Made by a program: the position numbers and the translations under genes. Shown here piece after piece: positions 18,061 through 26,704 of a stretch of DNA of 64,000 nt. Under the pieces are notes generated by a model that worked only from the letters and a program-made list of their open reading frames with translations, made no database searches and was not told where the DNA came from. The stretch is from Pararhodobacter aggregans (GTDB taxonomy: Bacteria; Pseudomonadota; Alphaproteobacteria; Rhodobacterales; Rhodobacteraceae). The stretch lies in NCBI RefSeq assembly GCF_003075525.1, contig NZ_QDDR01000016.1, forward strand, positions 1-64,000. Direction: 5' to 3'. Each line of letters starts with the position of its first letter. Position 1 is the first letter of the stretch.

Positions 18061-18738
18061 ATGGATAGCAGGCCCCACCCCGCCCTCGTGATCTTTGATT
18101 GCGATGGCGTGTTGGTCGACAGCGAGACGATCTCGCTGGAGGTCATGCTGGGGCTGCTGACCGAGGCGGGCTGCCCGCTCACGCCCGAGGAAGGCTACGC
18201 GCATTTCCTCGGCAAGTCGCTGGGCAGCGTGCGCGACTGGCTGGCGCGCGAACGGGGCGTGACCCTGACCGATCCGCTGCTGGCCGAGATGCGCCGCCGC
18301 CTGCTGGCCAGGTTCGAAGTCGAATTGCAGCCAGTGCAGGGCGTGGCCGAGGCCGTGCAGGCGCTGGACCTGCCGGTCTGCGTCGCCTCCTCCAGCCAGC
18401 CCGACCGGATCCGGCTGTCGCTGGGGGTGACCGGACTGCTGCCGCTGTTCGAGCCGCATATCTTCAGCGCCACCATGGTCGCGAACGGCAAGCCCGCGCC
18501 GGATCTGTTCCTGCTGGCCGCCCGCCGCATGGGCGCCGATCCCGCCGCGTGCCTCGTGGTCGAGGACAGCCCGGCCGGGCTGCAGGCCGCCGACGCCGCG
18601 GGGATGCGGGCCATCGCCTTTACCGGCGGGTCGCATGCGGGACCGGCCTCGTTGCGCGCGGCGGTTGAAAATCTCGCGCCGATGGCCATCATCGCGGACA
18701 TGGCGGATTTGCCCGGGCTGATCCGGGGTGCCGCCTGA
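18061..18738 (+). CDS. HAD-superfamily phosphatase (beta-phosphoglucomutase-like)
   Basis: The protein has 225 residues. Motif I FDCDGVLVDSE carries nucleophile Asp13 and Asp15. Motif II is CVASSSQ, motif III has the Lys in NGKPAPDLFL, and motif IV is LVVEDSPAGLQAA. The helical cap follows motif I. These enzymes dephosphorylate sugar or polyol phosphates. In this operon it could act on a sugar phosphate formed during polyol catabolism. The exact substrate is not readable from sequence. Confidence 0.85.
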   Translation: MDSRPHPALVIFDCDGVLVDSETISLEVMLGLLTEAGCPLTPEEGYAHFLGKSLGSVRDWLARERGVTLTDPLLAEMRRRLLARFEVELQPVQGVAEAVQALDLPVCVASSSQPDRIRLSLGVTGLLPLFEPHIFSATMVANGKPAPDLFLLAARRMGADPAACLVVEDSPAGLQAADAAGMRAIAFTGGSHAGPASLRAAVENLAPMAIIADMADLPGLIRGAA

Positions 18739-18749
18739 AAGTGGAGGCT

Positions 18750-20318
18750 ATGCCGGCGTATCTGGTGGCGGTCGATGTCGGGACGCGGAGTGCGCGGGCG
18801 GGGGTTTTCGACGCCTCGGGCGCGATGCTGGCGCGTGCCGTGGTGCCGCTGGCGCTGGCGGACGGGCCGGGCACACGGGCCGAATACGCCTCGGACCAGA
18901 TCTGGGCGGCGGTCTGCAGCGCGGTGCAGGCGGCGGTGGCGGGGTCGGGCGTGGCGCCCGCCGAGATCGCCGGGCTGGGCTTCGACGCGACCTGCTCGCT
19001 GGTCCTGCGCGACCGGACCGGCGCGCCGCTGGACCTCGGCGGCGGGCGCGACACCATCGCCTGGTACGACCACCGGGCCGAGGCCGAGGCGAAGACCTGC
19101 ACCGAGACCCGCCACCGGCTGATCGACCATCTGGGCGGCACCATGTCGCCCGAGATGCAGACACCGAAGCTGATGTGGCTGAAGGCGCAGCGCCCGGATC
19201 TGTGGTCGCGGCTGGGCCATGCCCGGGATCTCGCCGACGACCTGACGGCGCGGGCGACGGGCGCAGCCGCCGCCTCGGCCTGCGCGCTGGCGGCGAAATG
19301 GCCCTATCTGCCCGATCACGGCGGCTGGCAGCGGGACTTCCTGGCGGCCGTCGGCCTGGAGGATCTGCTGGACCGCGCCGGATTGCCGGACAGCGCCGCC
19401 GCCGTCGACCGCCCGATCGGCACCCTCACGCCCCGCGCGGCCACCGAGCTGGGCCTGCCGCCCGGCCTGCCGGTCGCGGCGGGGTTGATCGACGCCTATG
19501 CAGGGGCGCTGGGCACGGTCGGCCTGCATCCCGCCGCCACGACCGGCGAATGCCTGACGCTGATCGCCGGGACCTCGAATTGCATCATGGCGATCACCCC
19601 GCGCCCGCTTTTTGCCCGGGGCCTCTGGGGACCGTCGCGCGACACGGTGCTGCCCGGGTTCTGGACCTCGGAGGGCGGGCAATCGGCGGCGGGGGCGGCG
19701 CTGGAATATGTGCTGGACCTCTGGCCCGCAACCGGGCTAGCCGCCCGCCCCGACCATGCCACGGTGCTGGCCCTGATCGCCGAGGCCCTGACCACCCAGG
19801 GCCCGGGCTTCGGCGCCGGGCTCGACGTGCTGCCGGATTTCAACGGCAACCGCTCGCCCCTGTCGGATGCCGCGGCGCGGGGCGTGGTCAGCGGCCTGTC
19901 GCTCGACCGCAGCACCGAGGGGCTGGCCGCGCTCTATTGGCGGACCGCCGTGGCGCTGGCGCTGGGGGTGCGGCAGATCGTCGAGCATCTGCAGGCGGCG
20001 GGCAGTCGCGCGGACAGCCTCGCCATCGCCGGGGGGCTGGCGCGCCCGCCGCTGCTGCAACAGCTTTTCGCCGATGTGACAGGGCTGAGGGTCCTGCGGT
20101 CCGAGGCCGAGGATGTGGTCCTGCTGGGCACCGCCATCGCCGCCGCCACCGCCGCCGCGGGCCTGCACAACGACCTGCCCGGCGCCGCCCGGGCGATGGC
20201 GCGGCTGGCCAAGGTCATCGAGCCCGATCCCGCCCGCCGCGCGACCTATGACCGCGATTACCGCGTCATGCTGCGGATGCAGGAGCACCGCGCCGAACTG
20301 GCCGCGCTCAGGGGCTGA
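18750..20318 (+). CDS. FGGY-family pentulose kinase (xylulokinase/ribulokinase type)
   Basis: The protein has 522 residues and is an ASKHA sugar kinase. The N-terminal loop is VAVDVGTRSARAGVFD. GLGFDATCSLVL near residue 80 is the form found in D-ribulokinase/FGGY carbohydrate kinases rather than in classic XylB. The C-terminal lobe has AGTSNCIMAI and AIAGGLARPPLLQQLFADVTG. In R. sphaeroides the equivalent slot is called xylB, serving D-arabitol to xylulose. The start is ambiguous: the ATG at 18750 sits only 2 bases after GGAGG, while the GTG at 18741 has no ribosome site. Its end overlaps the convergent LysR gene by 11 bases. Confidence 0.8.
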   Translation: MPAYLVAVDVGTRSARAGVFDASGAMLARAVVPLALADGPGTRAEYASDQIWAAVCSAVQAAVAGSGVAPAEIAGLGFDATCSLVLRDRTGAPLDLGGGRDTIAWYDHRAEAEAKTCTETRHRLIDHLGGTMSPEMQTPKLMWLKAQRPDLWSRLGHARDLADDLTARATGAAAASACALAAKWPYLPDHGGWQRDFLAAVGLEDLLDRAGLPDSAAAVDRPIGTLTPRAATELGLPPGLPVAAGLIDAYAGALGTVGLHPAATTGECLTLIAGTSNCIMAITPRPLFARGLWGPSRDTVLPGFWTSEGGQSAAGAALEYVLDLWPATGLAARPDHATVLALIAEALTTQGPGFGAGLDVLPDFNGNRSPLSDAAARGVVSGLSLDRSTEGLAALYWRTAVALALGVRQIVEHLQAAGSRADSLAIAGGLARPPLLQQLFADVTGLRVLRSEAEDVVLLGTAIAAATAAAGLHNDLPGAARAMARLAKVIEPDPARRATYDRDYRVMLRMQEHRAELAALRG

Positions 20319-21426
20319 GGCCGGGCCCCGCCAGCCAATCCGCCACCCGCGCCGCCGCCCCGCCGCGCGGCAGGGGCCTGAGCCGCGTCAGCCGCAGGCC
20401 CTTCGCGACCGGCACCGCAGGGCCCAGCGGCGCGACCAGCCGTCCCTCGGCCAGCGCCCCCGCCAGCAAGGCGGTATGGCCCATCAGCACGCCCGCGCCC
20501 GCCATCGCCTCGGCTACCGCCAGCGCATAGAGGGAATGCTCGACACCGCGCGGCACCGGACGGCCGGGCATGACAACGGCGGCCCAGACCCGCCAATCCC
20601 CCGCCCAGCTGGAATCGCTCAGGCACGGCAGGCGGATCAGGTCGGCGGCGCTGCGCAGGCCTGCGGCCAGCGCGGGGGCGCAGACCGGGATCAGCGCATC
20701 CTCGGCCAGCAGCCTGCCGCCGGTCTCGGCAAAGAACAGCGCCAGATCATAGGGCGCGCGCTTGGCCTCGGGCGGGCGTTCCAGCGCGGTGACCGAAACG
20801 GCAATGCCCGGCAGTGCCGCCCGCAGCGCGGGCAGGCGCGGCATGAGCCAGAGCTGCGCCACGGCGGGCAAGGCGGCGATGCGGACCGTCGCCGCGCCGA
20901 TGGCCAGCCCGTCGAAGCGCGCCAGCGCCCGCGACAGGCCCGGCAGCACCGCCAGAGCCTCGGCCGCCGGGGTCACGCCCCGGGCGTGGCGGGTGAAGAG
21001 CGCGCGGCCCGCCCAATCCTCGACCCGCCGCACCTGTGCCGCCACCGCCCCGGGGCTGAGGCCCAGCCCCTCGCCCGCCGTGGCGAAACCGCCCGATCTC
21101 AGCGCCGCCTCAAGGACGCGGAGCGTGCCCAGCGGCAGGGGCGGATCCCCCAGCGGCGCCAGCGCCCGCGCGAGCGCGGCAAGGCCCCGCGCCACGCCCT
21201 CGGCCAGATCGCGGGCCTCGGCCGTGGGTGTCACCCCCTGCGGCAGCGCCTGAAACAGCGTGACGCCCAGCGCCCCCTCCAGCGCCCGGACCTTGGCCCG
21301 CACCGCCCCCGCCGTGACGCCCATCGCGCCCGCCGCCGCGGCATAGCCGCCCAGCCGCACCGCAGCCTCGAAGGCGGCCAGATGCGGCAGGGGTGGCAGG
21401 CGCGGCGGGGGCGGGGCGACGGGCAT
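20308..21426 (-). CDS. LysR-family regulator with two tandem HTH domains
   Basis: The protein has 372 residues, longer than the usual 300. Two LysR-type winged helices are visible. One lies at about 14-75 (LAAFEAAVRLGGYAAAAGAM, LEGALGVTLFQALPQGVTPT). The second lies at about 98-157 (TLRVLEAALRSGGFATAGEG, VEDWAGRALFTRHARGVTPA). A single effector domain of about 210 residues follows. It diverges from the SHMT-like gene, 95 bases away, which it probably regulates. The ATG at 21426 is used; the longer frame reads as noise. Confidence 0.82.
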   Translation of the reverse strand: MPVAPPPPRLPPLPHLAAFEAAVRLGGYAAAAGAMGVTAGAVRAKVRALEGALGVTLFQALPQGVTPTAEARDLAEGVARGLAALARALAPLGDPPLPLGTLRVLEAALRSGGFATAGEGLGLSPGAVAAQVRRVEDWAGRALFTRHARGVTPAAEALAVLPGLSRALARFDGLAIGAATVRIAALPAVAQLWLMPRLPALRAALPGIAVSVTALERPPEAKRAPYDLALFFAETGGRLLAEDALIPVCAPALAAGLRSAADLIRLPCLSDSSWAGDWRVWAAVVMPGRPVPRGVEHSLYALAVAEAMAGAGVLMGHTALLAGALAEGRLVAPLGPAVPVAKGLRLTRLRPLPRGGAAARVADWLAGPGLSP

Positions 21427-21521
21427 CTGAGGCTCAAATTTTCTGCGCCTCAGGGGACAGGAAATTCGGTTTGCGCGCAAGGCCCCTGCCCCGCATCCTG
21501 TCCCCGGAACAGGAGATCCCG

Positions 21522-22841
21522 ATGACCCATCTCGCCCCCCGCCCCTGGGTGCCCGCCACCGCCGAGGCGCATGTCCAGAGCCTCGCCAAAGCCGCCGCCG
21601 CGCTGGACAGCGCCGCGCTGGACGCAAGGATCGAGGCGCTGATCCAGCAGAACCAGCGCATCCACGAGCAGGAATGCTTCAACCTCAACCCCGCGACCAA
21701 CGTCATGAACCCGCGGGCCGAGGCGGCACTGGCCCGGGGCCTCGGCAGCCGGCCCTCGCTGGGCTATCCCGGCGACAAATACGAGATGGGCTTGCAGGCC
21801 ATCGAGGAAATCGAGGTGATCGCGGCGGAACTGGCGGCCGAGGTCTTCGGCGCCACCCATGCCGAGATCCGAGTGGGCTCGGGCGCGCTGGCCAACCTCT
21901 ACGGTTTCATGGCGCTGGCCAGACCCGGCGATGCGATCATCGCGCCGCCCGCCAGCATCGGCGGGCATGTGACGCACCACGCCGACGGCTGCGCCGGGCT
22001 CTACGGGCTGGTCACGCATCCCGCGCCGGTCGATGCGGACGGCTATACCGTCGATCTGGCGGCGCTGCGGGATCTGGCGCTCAAGGTCCGGCCGAAGATC
22101 ATCACCGTGGGCGGCTCGCTGAACCTCTTCCCGCATCCGGTGCCGCAGATCCGGGCGATAGCCGATGAGGTGGGCGCCAAGGTCCTGTTCGACGCCGCGC
22201 ACCAATGCGGGATCATCGCCGGGGGTGTCTGGGCCAATCCGCTGGCGCAGGGCGCGCATCTGATGACGATGAGCACCTACAAATCGCTGGGCGGCCCGGC
22301 CGGTGGGCTGATCGTCACCAACGATTCGGCGATCGCGGAAACGCTGGACCGCATCGCCTTTCCGGGCCTCACCGCCAATTTCGATGCGGCGAAATCGGCG
22401 GCGCTGGCGATCAGCCTGCTGGACTGGCGCGAACACGGGCAAGCCTATGCCCAGGCGATGGCCGACACGGCGCGGGCCTTTGCCGAGGCTTTGGCGGCAG
22501 CCGGCCTGCCGGTCTTCGCGGCCGAGAAAGGCTTCACCACCTCGCACCAATTCGCGGTCGAGGCGGCCGGGTTCGGCGGTGGACAGGCGGCGTCCAAGAC
22601 CTTGGAAAAGGCCGGGTTTCTGGCCTGCGGCATCGGCCTGCCCATCGCCTCGGTCGAGGGCGATCTGAACGGGCTCAGGATCGGCACGCCGGAGCTGGTG
22701 CGCTGGGGCGTGACCCCCGCCGACATCCCCGAGATCGCCGCGCTGGTGGCCGAGGCGCTGCGCAGCAACGACCCCGCCGCCATCGCCCACCGGACCCGGG
22801 CGCTCAGGGCCCGGTTCGACCGGCTGCATTACATCCGGTGA
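21522..22841 (+). CDS. Serine hydroxymethyltransferase-like PLP enzyme
   Basis: The protein has 439 residues and is a fold-type I PLP enzyme of the SHMT group. The markers are Lys254 in STYKSLGGPAGGLI as the Schiff-base residue, Asp224 in LFDAAHQCGII for the pyridine nitrogen, and GYPGDKYEMG near residue 81. It differs from housekeeping GlyA, which has a T-rich run before HK-T-L-RGPRGG. It may therefore be a specialised SHMT or aldolase (for example on alpha-methylserine or a beta-hydroxyamino acid). AGGAG stands 6 bases upstream, and the gene faces a divergent LysR gene. Confidence 0.78.
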   Translation: MTHLAPRPWVPATAEAHVQSLAKAAAALDSAALDARIEALIQQNQRIHEQECFNLNPATNVMNPRAEAALARGLGSRPSLGYPGDKYEMGLQAIEEIEVIAAELAAEVFGATHAEIRVGSGALANLYGFMALARPGDAIIAPPASIGGHVTHHADGCAGLYGLVTHPAPVDADGYTVDLAALRDLALKVRPKIITVGGSLNLFPHPVPQIRAIADEVGAKVLFDAAHQCGIIAGGVWANPLAQGAHLMTMSTYKSLGGPAGGLIVTNDSAIAETLDRIAFPGLTANFDAAKSAALAISLLDWREHGQAYAQAMADTARAFAEALAAAGLPVFAAEKGFTTSHQFAVEAAGFGGGQAASKTLEKAGFLACGIGLPIASVEGDLNGLRIGTPELVRWGVTPADIPEIAALVAEALRSNDPAAIAHRTRALRARFDRLHYIR

Positions 22842-22845
22842 GGGC

Positions 22846-24870
22846 TCATTCGCTGGCGGCGGGCGCCGGGTCCGAGCCGCCGCCCAGCAGCCGCAACAGC
22901 CCCTGCCGCGCCTGATCCTCCAGCGACTGACCCAGCGCCTCGCCGGGGGTCTGGCCCTCGGTCGGGGTGACGCTGCCGCCCAGCCGCTCGGTGATCGCCT
23001 GTTCGGCGCGGGCCCGGGCCTCGTCCTGCAGGCGCTGGATTTCCTGCTGGGCGCGGGCTTCCAGACGCTCGCGCTCCTCTTGCAGGCGCTGTTCGGCCAT
23101 CCCCTCCAGATCCAGCCGGAAGCGCGGCTCGGACCAGGGGCCGGTGATGAGCAGCGGCACGCGCAGCGCATCGCCCGTCTCGGCGTTGCGCATCGCTTCT
23201 GGGGTGACGCGGTAGTTCAGCGTCATGCCGCCCAGATCGGCGGTGCCCCGGCCGCGCACGGCGAAAAGAGGCGCGTCGAGCAGCAGATCCTCGTTCGACA
23301 GCACCCCGCCCGCCATGGTGAAGCTGGCGCCGATGCTGGTGTAGACGGTCGAGGACCCGGCCCCCAGCGCCGAAGGATCGAGGTTGTTGAACATCGCCGC
23401 CAGATCGATGCCCTGGATCTCGCCCTGACCGAATTGCAGCGTGCCCTGCCCTTCGAGCGAGCGCATGATCGCGTCGACCGAGGCGCCCGAGCCGAGGAAG
23501 CGCAGATCGGCCGAGGCGGTGCCGGTCAGCCGTTCGAAGCCCAGCGCCTGCCGCAGCAGGGCCATCAGGCTGACGTTGCGCAAGGCCAGCGTGCCGCCGA
23601 CCGAGAGGCCGTTGCGGTTGTTGGCGACCAATTCGCCCGAGAGCGTGCCGTCGAAGGCGCGGACCTCGTTCAGGCCCAGCACGGCCCGGGCACGGTCGAT
23701 GGTCAGCGAGCCGCGGGTCGCGTCGATGATGCCGAAGCCGGTGTTGACCGGGCCCAGTGTCAGGCCGATCTGTGCATCTGCCAGACCCAGCGCCGAGGCG
23801 TCGATGCGGGTCGTCGGCCAGCCCGAGGCACCCGAGGAAGCGCCGCTGTTGCTGCCGCCGGAGAAGCCCGTCAGGTCCAACCCGTCGGCGCTGATCTGCC
23901 CGGCGATATTGGGCCGCGGCCCGTCGAAGGTGGTGTCCAGCGCCAGCCGCAGCCGGTTCGCGCCGATGCCGACCAGCCCCTCGCGCAGATGCAGGCTGCC
24001 GGTGGGCGCGAGCGTCAGTTGCCCGCCCAGCGTCAGCGGCCGCGCGGCCTCGGGGATCGGTTCGGCGCCGCCCGCGCCCGCCAGTTCCAGCGCCGGACCC
24101 AGTCGGCTGATGTCGATGCTGAGCCGCCCCTCGGCCGCCACGGGTTCCAGCCCCGCGCGGCCCTCGAACGAGCCCTGCGCCCCCTCGGCCCGGATCGAGG
24201 CGCTGACCGCCACGACCTCGCCCGCGATCAGGTCGCTGACCGAACCCAGGCGGGCGTTGACCTCGGCCTGCTGGCCGTTGCGGTCGATGGCGATGCGCAG
24301 GGTCGCCGCACCGCCCGATTCCGGCATCGTCAGGTCGATCGAGACGCCCTGCACCGTCACATCGGTCCCCGCCTGCCGGTCGATGTAGCGCAGGCTGGCG
24401 CCCTCGATCTGCGCGCGGTCAAGGACGATGGGCGGCAGGGCGGACCGGGTGCCCGCCTCGCCCGTGGGCGCGTTCTGGTCGCCGACCCCCGCGAAATTCC
24501 AGTTGCCGACGCCGTTGGCGTCGCGTTCGAGCACGATCTGCGGCTGCCGGGCCTCGAACCGGCGGACCACCAGATTGCCCTGGATCAGTTGCGACAGGTC
24601 CACGCCCAGATCGACCGAGTCCGCGACCAGCATCGGGCCTGCGTCCGAACCCGCGACATTGGCCAGCGTCACCCGCTCGACCCGCGCGCCCAGCACCGGC
24701 CAGAAGGTCGGCGTCACATCGCCGTCGATGGTCAGCGCCCGGCCGGTCGCCGCCTCGAACTGGCGGGCGGCGAGGTTGGCGATGCGGTCGGCGGGCAGCA
24801 GGAACAGCGCCCCCACCGCCAGGATGACCAGCACCAGGAGCGCCCCCAGCAGCCTGAAGATCCAACGCAT
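22846..24870 (-). CDS. AsmA-family protein
   Basis: The protein has 674 residues. A single N-terminal transmembrane anchor (LLGALLVLVILAVGALFLL, about 8-26) is followed by a long periplasmic region of beta-repeat type. It shows the AsmA hallmarks of a DGDVTPTFWPVLGARVERVTL start, VDLSQLIQGNLVVRRFEA, and a C-terminal FGQGEIQGIDLAAMF. AsmA-like proteins are linked to phospholipid and outer-membrane homeostasis. The C-terminus carries a Glu/Arg/Gln-rich probable coiled coil (590-650). The ATG at 24870 has GGAGG 7 bases upstream. It is convergent with the SHMT-like gene. Confidence 0.85.
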   Translation of the reverse strand: MRWIFRLLGALLVLVILAVGALFLLPADRIANLAARQFEAATGRALTIDGDVTPTFWPVLGARVERVTLANVAGSDAGPMLVADSVDLGVDLSQLIQGNLVVRRFEARQPQIVLERDANGVGNWNFAGVGDQNAPTGEAGTRSALPPIVLDRAQIEGASLRYIDRQAGTDVTVQGVSIDLTMPESGGAATLRIAIDRNGQQAEVNARLGSVSDLIAGEVVAVSASIRAEGAQGSFEGRAGLEPVAAEGRLSIDISRLGPALELAGAGGAEPIPEAARPLTLGGQLTLAPTGSLHLREGLVGIGANRLRLALDTTFDGPRPNIAGQISADGLDLTGFSGGSNSGASSGASGWPTTRIDASALGLADAQIGLTLGPVNTGFGIIDATRGSLTIDRARAVLGLNEVRAFDGTLSGELVANNRNGLSVGGTLALRNVSLMALLRQALGFERLTGTASADLRFLGSGASVDAIMRSLEGQGTLQFGQGEIQGIDLAAMFNNLDPSALGAGSSTVYTSIGASFTMAGGVLSNEDLLLDAPLFAVRGRGTADLGGMTLNYRVTPEAMRNAETGDALRVPLLITGPWSEPRFRLDLEGMAEQRLQEERERLEARAQQEIQRLQDEARARAEQAITERLGGSVTPTEGQTPGEALGQSLEDQARQGLLRLLGGGSDPAPAASE

Positions 24871-25002
24871 TTTCCAACCTCCGGGCAGACCTGTACCCCG
24901 CCATGTTATCAAAGGGCGGCCCCGGCACAAGGCGGGGCGGTTCACGCGGCCGCGACGGGCGCGGGGTTTCGCCACCCCTTCCCAGCGGCGCGCTTGCGTC
25001 GC

Positions 25003-25692
25003 ATGATGCGGCCCATGACCAGCGTTCCCGCCCCCGAGCCCGCGCGCCTGCCCGCCTGGCGCCGTTTTGCCGCCCGCGTCGCGGGTCAGGCCATCGTGCT
25101 CTTCGCCCGCGCCATCACCGCCGTGCATGCCGATTGGCGGGGTGTCGGCCCCTCTCCCCGCCAGCGGGTCTATTACGCCAACCATGTCTCGAACGGGGAC
25201 ATGCCGATGATCTGGTCGGTGCTGCCGCAGCATCTGCGGCTGAAGACCCGGCCGGTCGCCGCCGCCGATTACTGGCTGAAAAGCCCGCTGCGCGCCTTTG
25301 CCGGGGCCGAGGTGTTCCGCGCCGTGCTCATCGACCGCCGGGCGGGCGAGCGCACCGACGATCCGATGGCCGCGATCCTTGAAGCGCTGGACGAGGGCGC
25401 CTCGCTCATCATCTTCCCGGAAGGGCAGCGCAATCAGGGGCCGGACCCCCTGCTGCCCTTCAAGTCCGGCCTCTACAACATCGCCAGCGCAAGGCCCGAG
25501 GTCGAGCTGGTGCCGACCTGGATCGCCAACCTCAATTCGGTGATGCCGAAGGGCGAGATCATCCCCCTGCCGCTGATGTGTTCGGTGATCTTCGGCGAGC
25601 CGGTGGCGCTGCGCGAGGGCGAGGACCGTCGCGACTTCCTGACCCGCGCTGCGGCGGCGCTGGCCGCCCTCAGACCGGAGCCGCGGCCATGA
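25003..25692 (+). CDS. 1-acyl-sn-glycerol-3-phosphate acyltransferase-like protein
   Basis: The protein has about 229 residues and is membrane-associated. Acyltransferase motif I is NHVSNGD (H-x4-D) and motif III is IIFPEGQRN. A hydrophobic stretch near the N-terminus (GQAIVLFARAITAV) suggests membrane binding. It acylates lysophosphatidate or a related lysolipid. It overlaps the CdsA-like gene by 4 bases (ATGA), so the two steps of phospholipid-precursor synthesis are translationally coupled. Starts at 25003, 25006 and 25015 are all in frame with no clear ribosome site; the first is taken. Confidence 0.85.
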   Translation: MMRPMTSVPAPEPARLPAWRRFAARVAGQAIVLFARAITAVHADWRGVGPSPRQRVYYANHVSNGDMPMIWSVLPQHLRLKTRPVAAADYWLKSPLRAFAGAEVFRAVLIDRRAGERTDDPMAAILEALDEGASLIIFPEGQRNQGPDPLLPFKSGLYNIASARPEVELVPTWIANLNSVMPKGEIIPLPLMCSVIFGEPVALREGEDRRDFLTRAAAALAALRPEPRP

Positions 25693-26633
25693 GCCCCCTG
25701 ATGCGCGACATCGCCCTGCTGGCGCTGGCCGTGGCGCTGGTGCTGCTGGCGCTGACCCTGTTCGGCGAGCGGATGCGGGCGCGCCGTCCCCAGCCCGACA
25801 CGGCGGTCGAGGTCTTCATGACCCGGGTGGACAGCTGGTGGGCGATGTTCATCCTGTTCACGCTGGCGATGCTGGCGGGAAGCTGGGCGATCATCCTGTT
25901 GTTCGCCGTGGCCTCCTTCGCGGCGCTGCGCGAGTTCTACACCTATTCGGCGCGGAGCAAGGCCGACCACCTGTCGCTGGCGCTGGCCTTCTACATCATC
26001 CTGCCGGCGCAGTTTCTCCTCGTGTTCTTCGACCTGCAACGCGCCTTCGCGGTGTTCATCCCGGTCGGTGTCTTCCTGCTTCTGCCCTTCGTCTCGGTGC
26101 TGCGCGGCTCGACCGAGCGGTTCCTGAGCCGGGTGTCGGAAACCCAATGGGGCCTGATGATCGCCGTCTTCTGCCTCAGCCACATCCCGGCGCTGATGTG
26201 GTTGCAGCGCCCGGATCAGGAGCCCGGGCGCGGGATGCTGCTGATCGCCTTTCTGGTGCTGGTGGTGCAGACCGGGGATCTGGCGGCCTTCTACACCGGG
26301 CGCGGACGGGGCTGGAGGCGGATCGTGCCGGGGCTCTCCAGCAAGACCTGGGGCAGCGCCGCCAGCGGTCTGGCGGCGGCGGCGGGTCTGGGGCTGGTGC
26401 TGTTCTGGATCACGCCCTTCGGCCCCTTGGGCGCGGCAGCGATGGCGGCGGTTGCCTCGCTGGCGGGTCAAGTCGGGCATCTGGTGCTGCGCGCGATCAA
26501 GCGCGACCGGGGCCTGCGCGACTGGTCGCATCTGATCCCGGGACAGGGCGGGTTTCTGGACCAGCTCGACAGCGTGATCTTCGCCGCGCCCGCCTTCTTC
26601 CACCTGACCCGGCTCTGGTGGCAGGCGGGCTGA
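25689..26633 (+). CDS. CdsA-like phosphatidate cytidylyltransferase
   Basis: The protein has 314 residues and about eight hydrophobic segments in the inner membrane. It would convert phosphatidate and CTP to CDP-diacylglycerol. The C-terminal region IKRDRGLRDWSHLIPGQGGFLDQ aligns with the CdsA signature, but PGHGG reads PGQGG and the D-R-x-D ending reads D-Q-L-D. This places it with the CdsA paralogues (YnbB-like) rather than housekeeping CdsA. Coupled to the upstream acyltransferase, it may make a specialised phospholipid precursor. Confidence 0.78.
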   Translation: MSPLMRDIALLALAVALVLLALTLFGERMRARRPQPDTAVEVFMTRVDSWWAMFILFTLAMLAGSWAIILLFAVASFAALREFYTYSARSKADHLSLALAFYIILPAQFLLVFFDLQRAFAVFIPVGVFLLLPFVSVLRGSTERFLSRVSETQWGLMIAVFCLSHIPALMWLQRPDQEPGRGMLLIAFLVLVVQTGDLAAFYTGRGRGWRRIVPGLSSKTWGSAASGLAAAAGLGLVLFWITPFGPLGAAAMAAVASLAGQVGHLVLRAIKRDRGLRDWSHLIPGQGGFLDQLDSVIFAAPAFFHLTRLWWQAG

Positions 26634-26704
26634 GCCCTGCCGTCACGTCGCCCTTGCCCGGGCGGCCCCGCCCTGCCAGCCTGCGCCAAACGACGGAGGA
26701 ACCC

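Noticed and set aside
23080-25692. An 870-codon plus-strand frame across the AsmA gene
   Set aside because: Only its last part (25003-25692) is real, the acyltransferase. The rest is an antisense shadow of AsmA with low-complexity composition.
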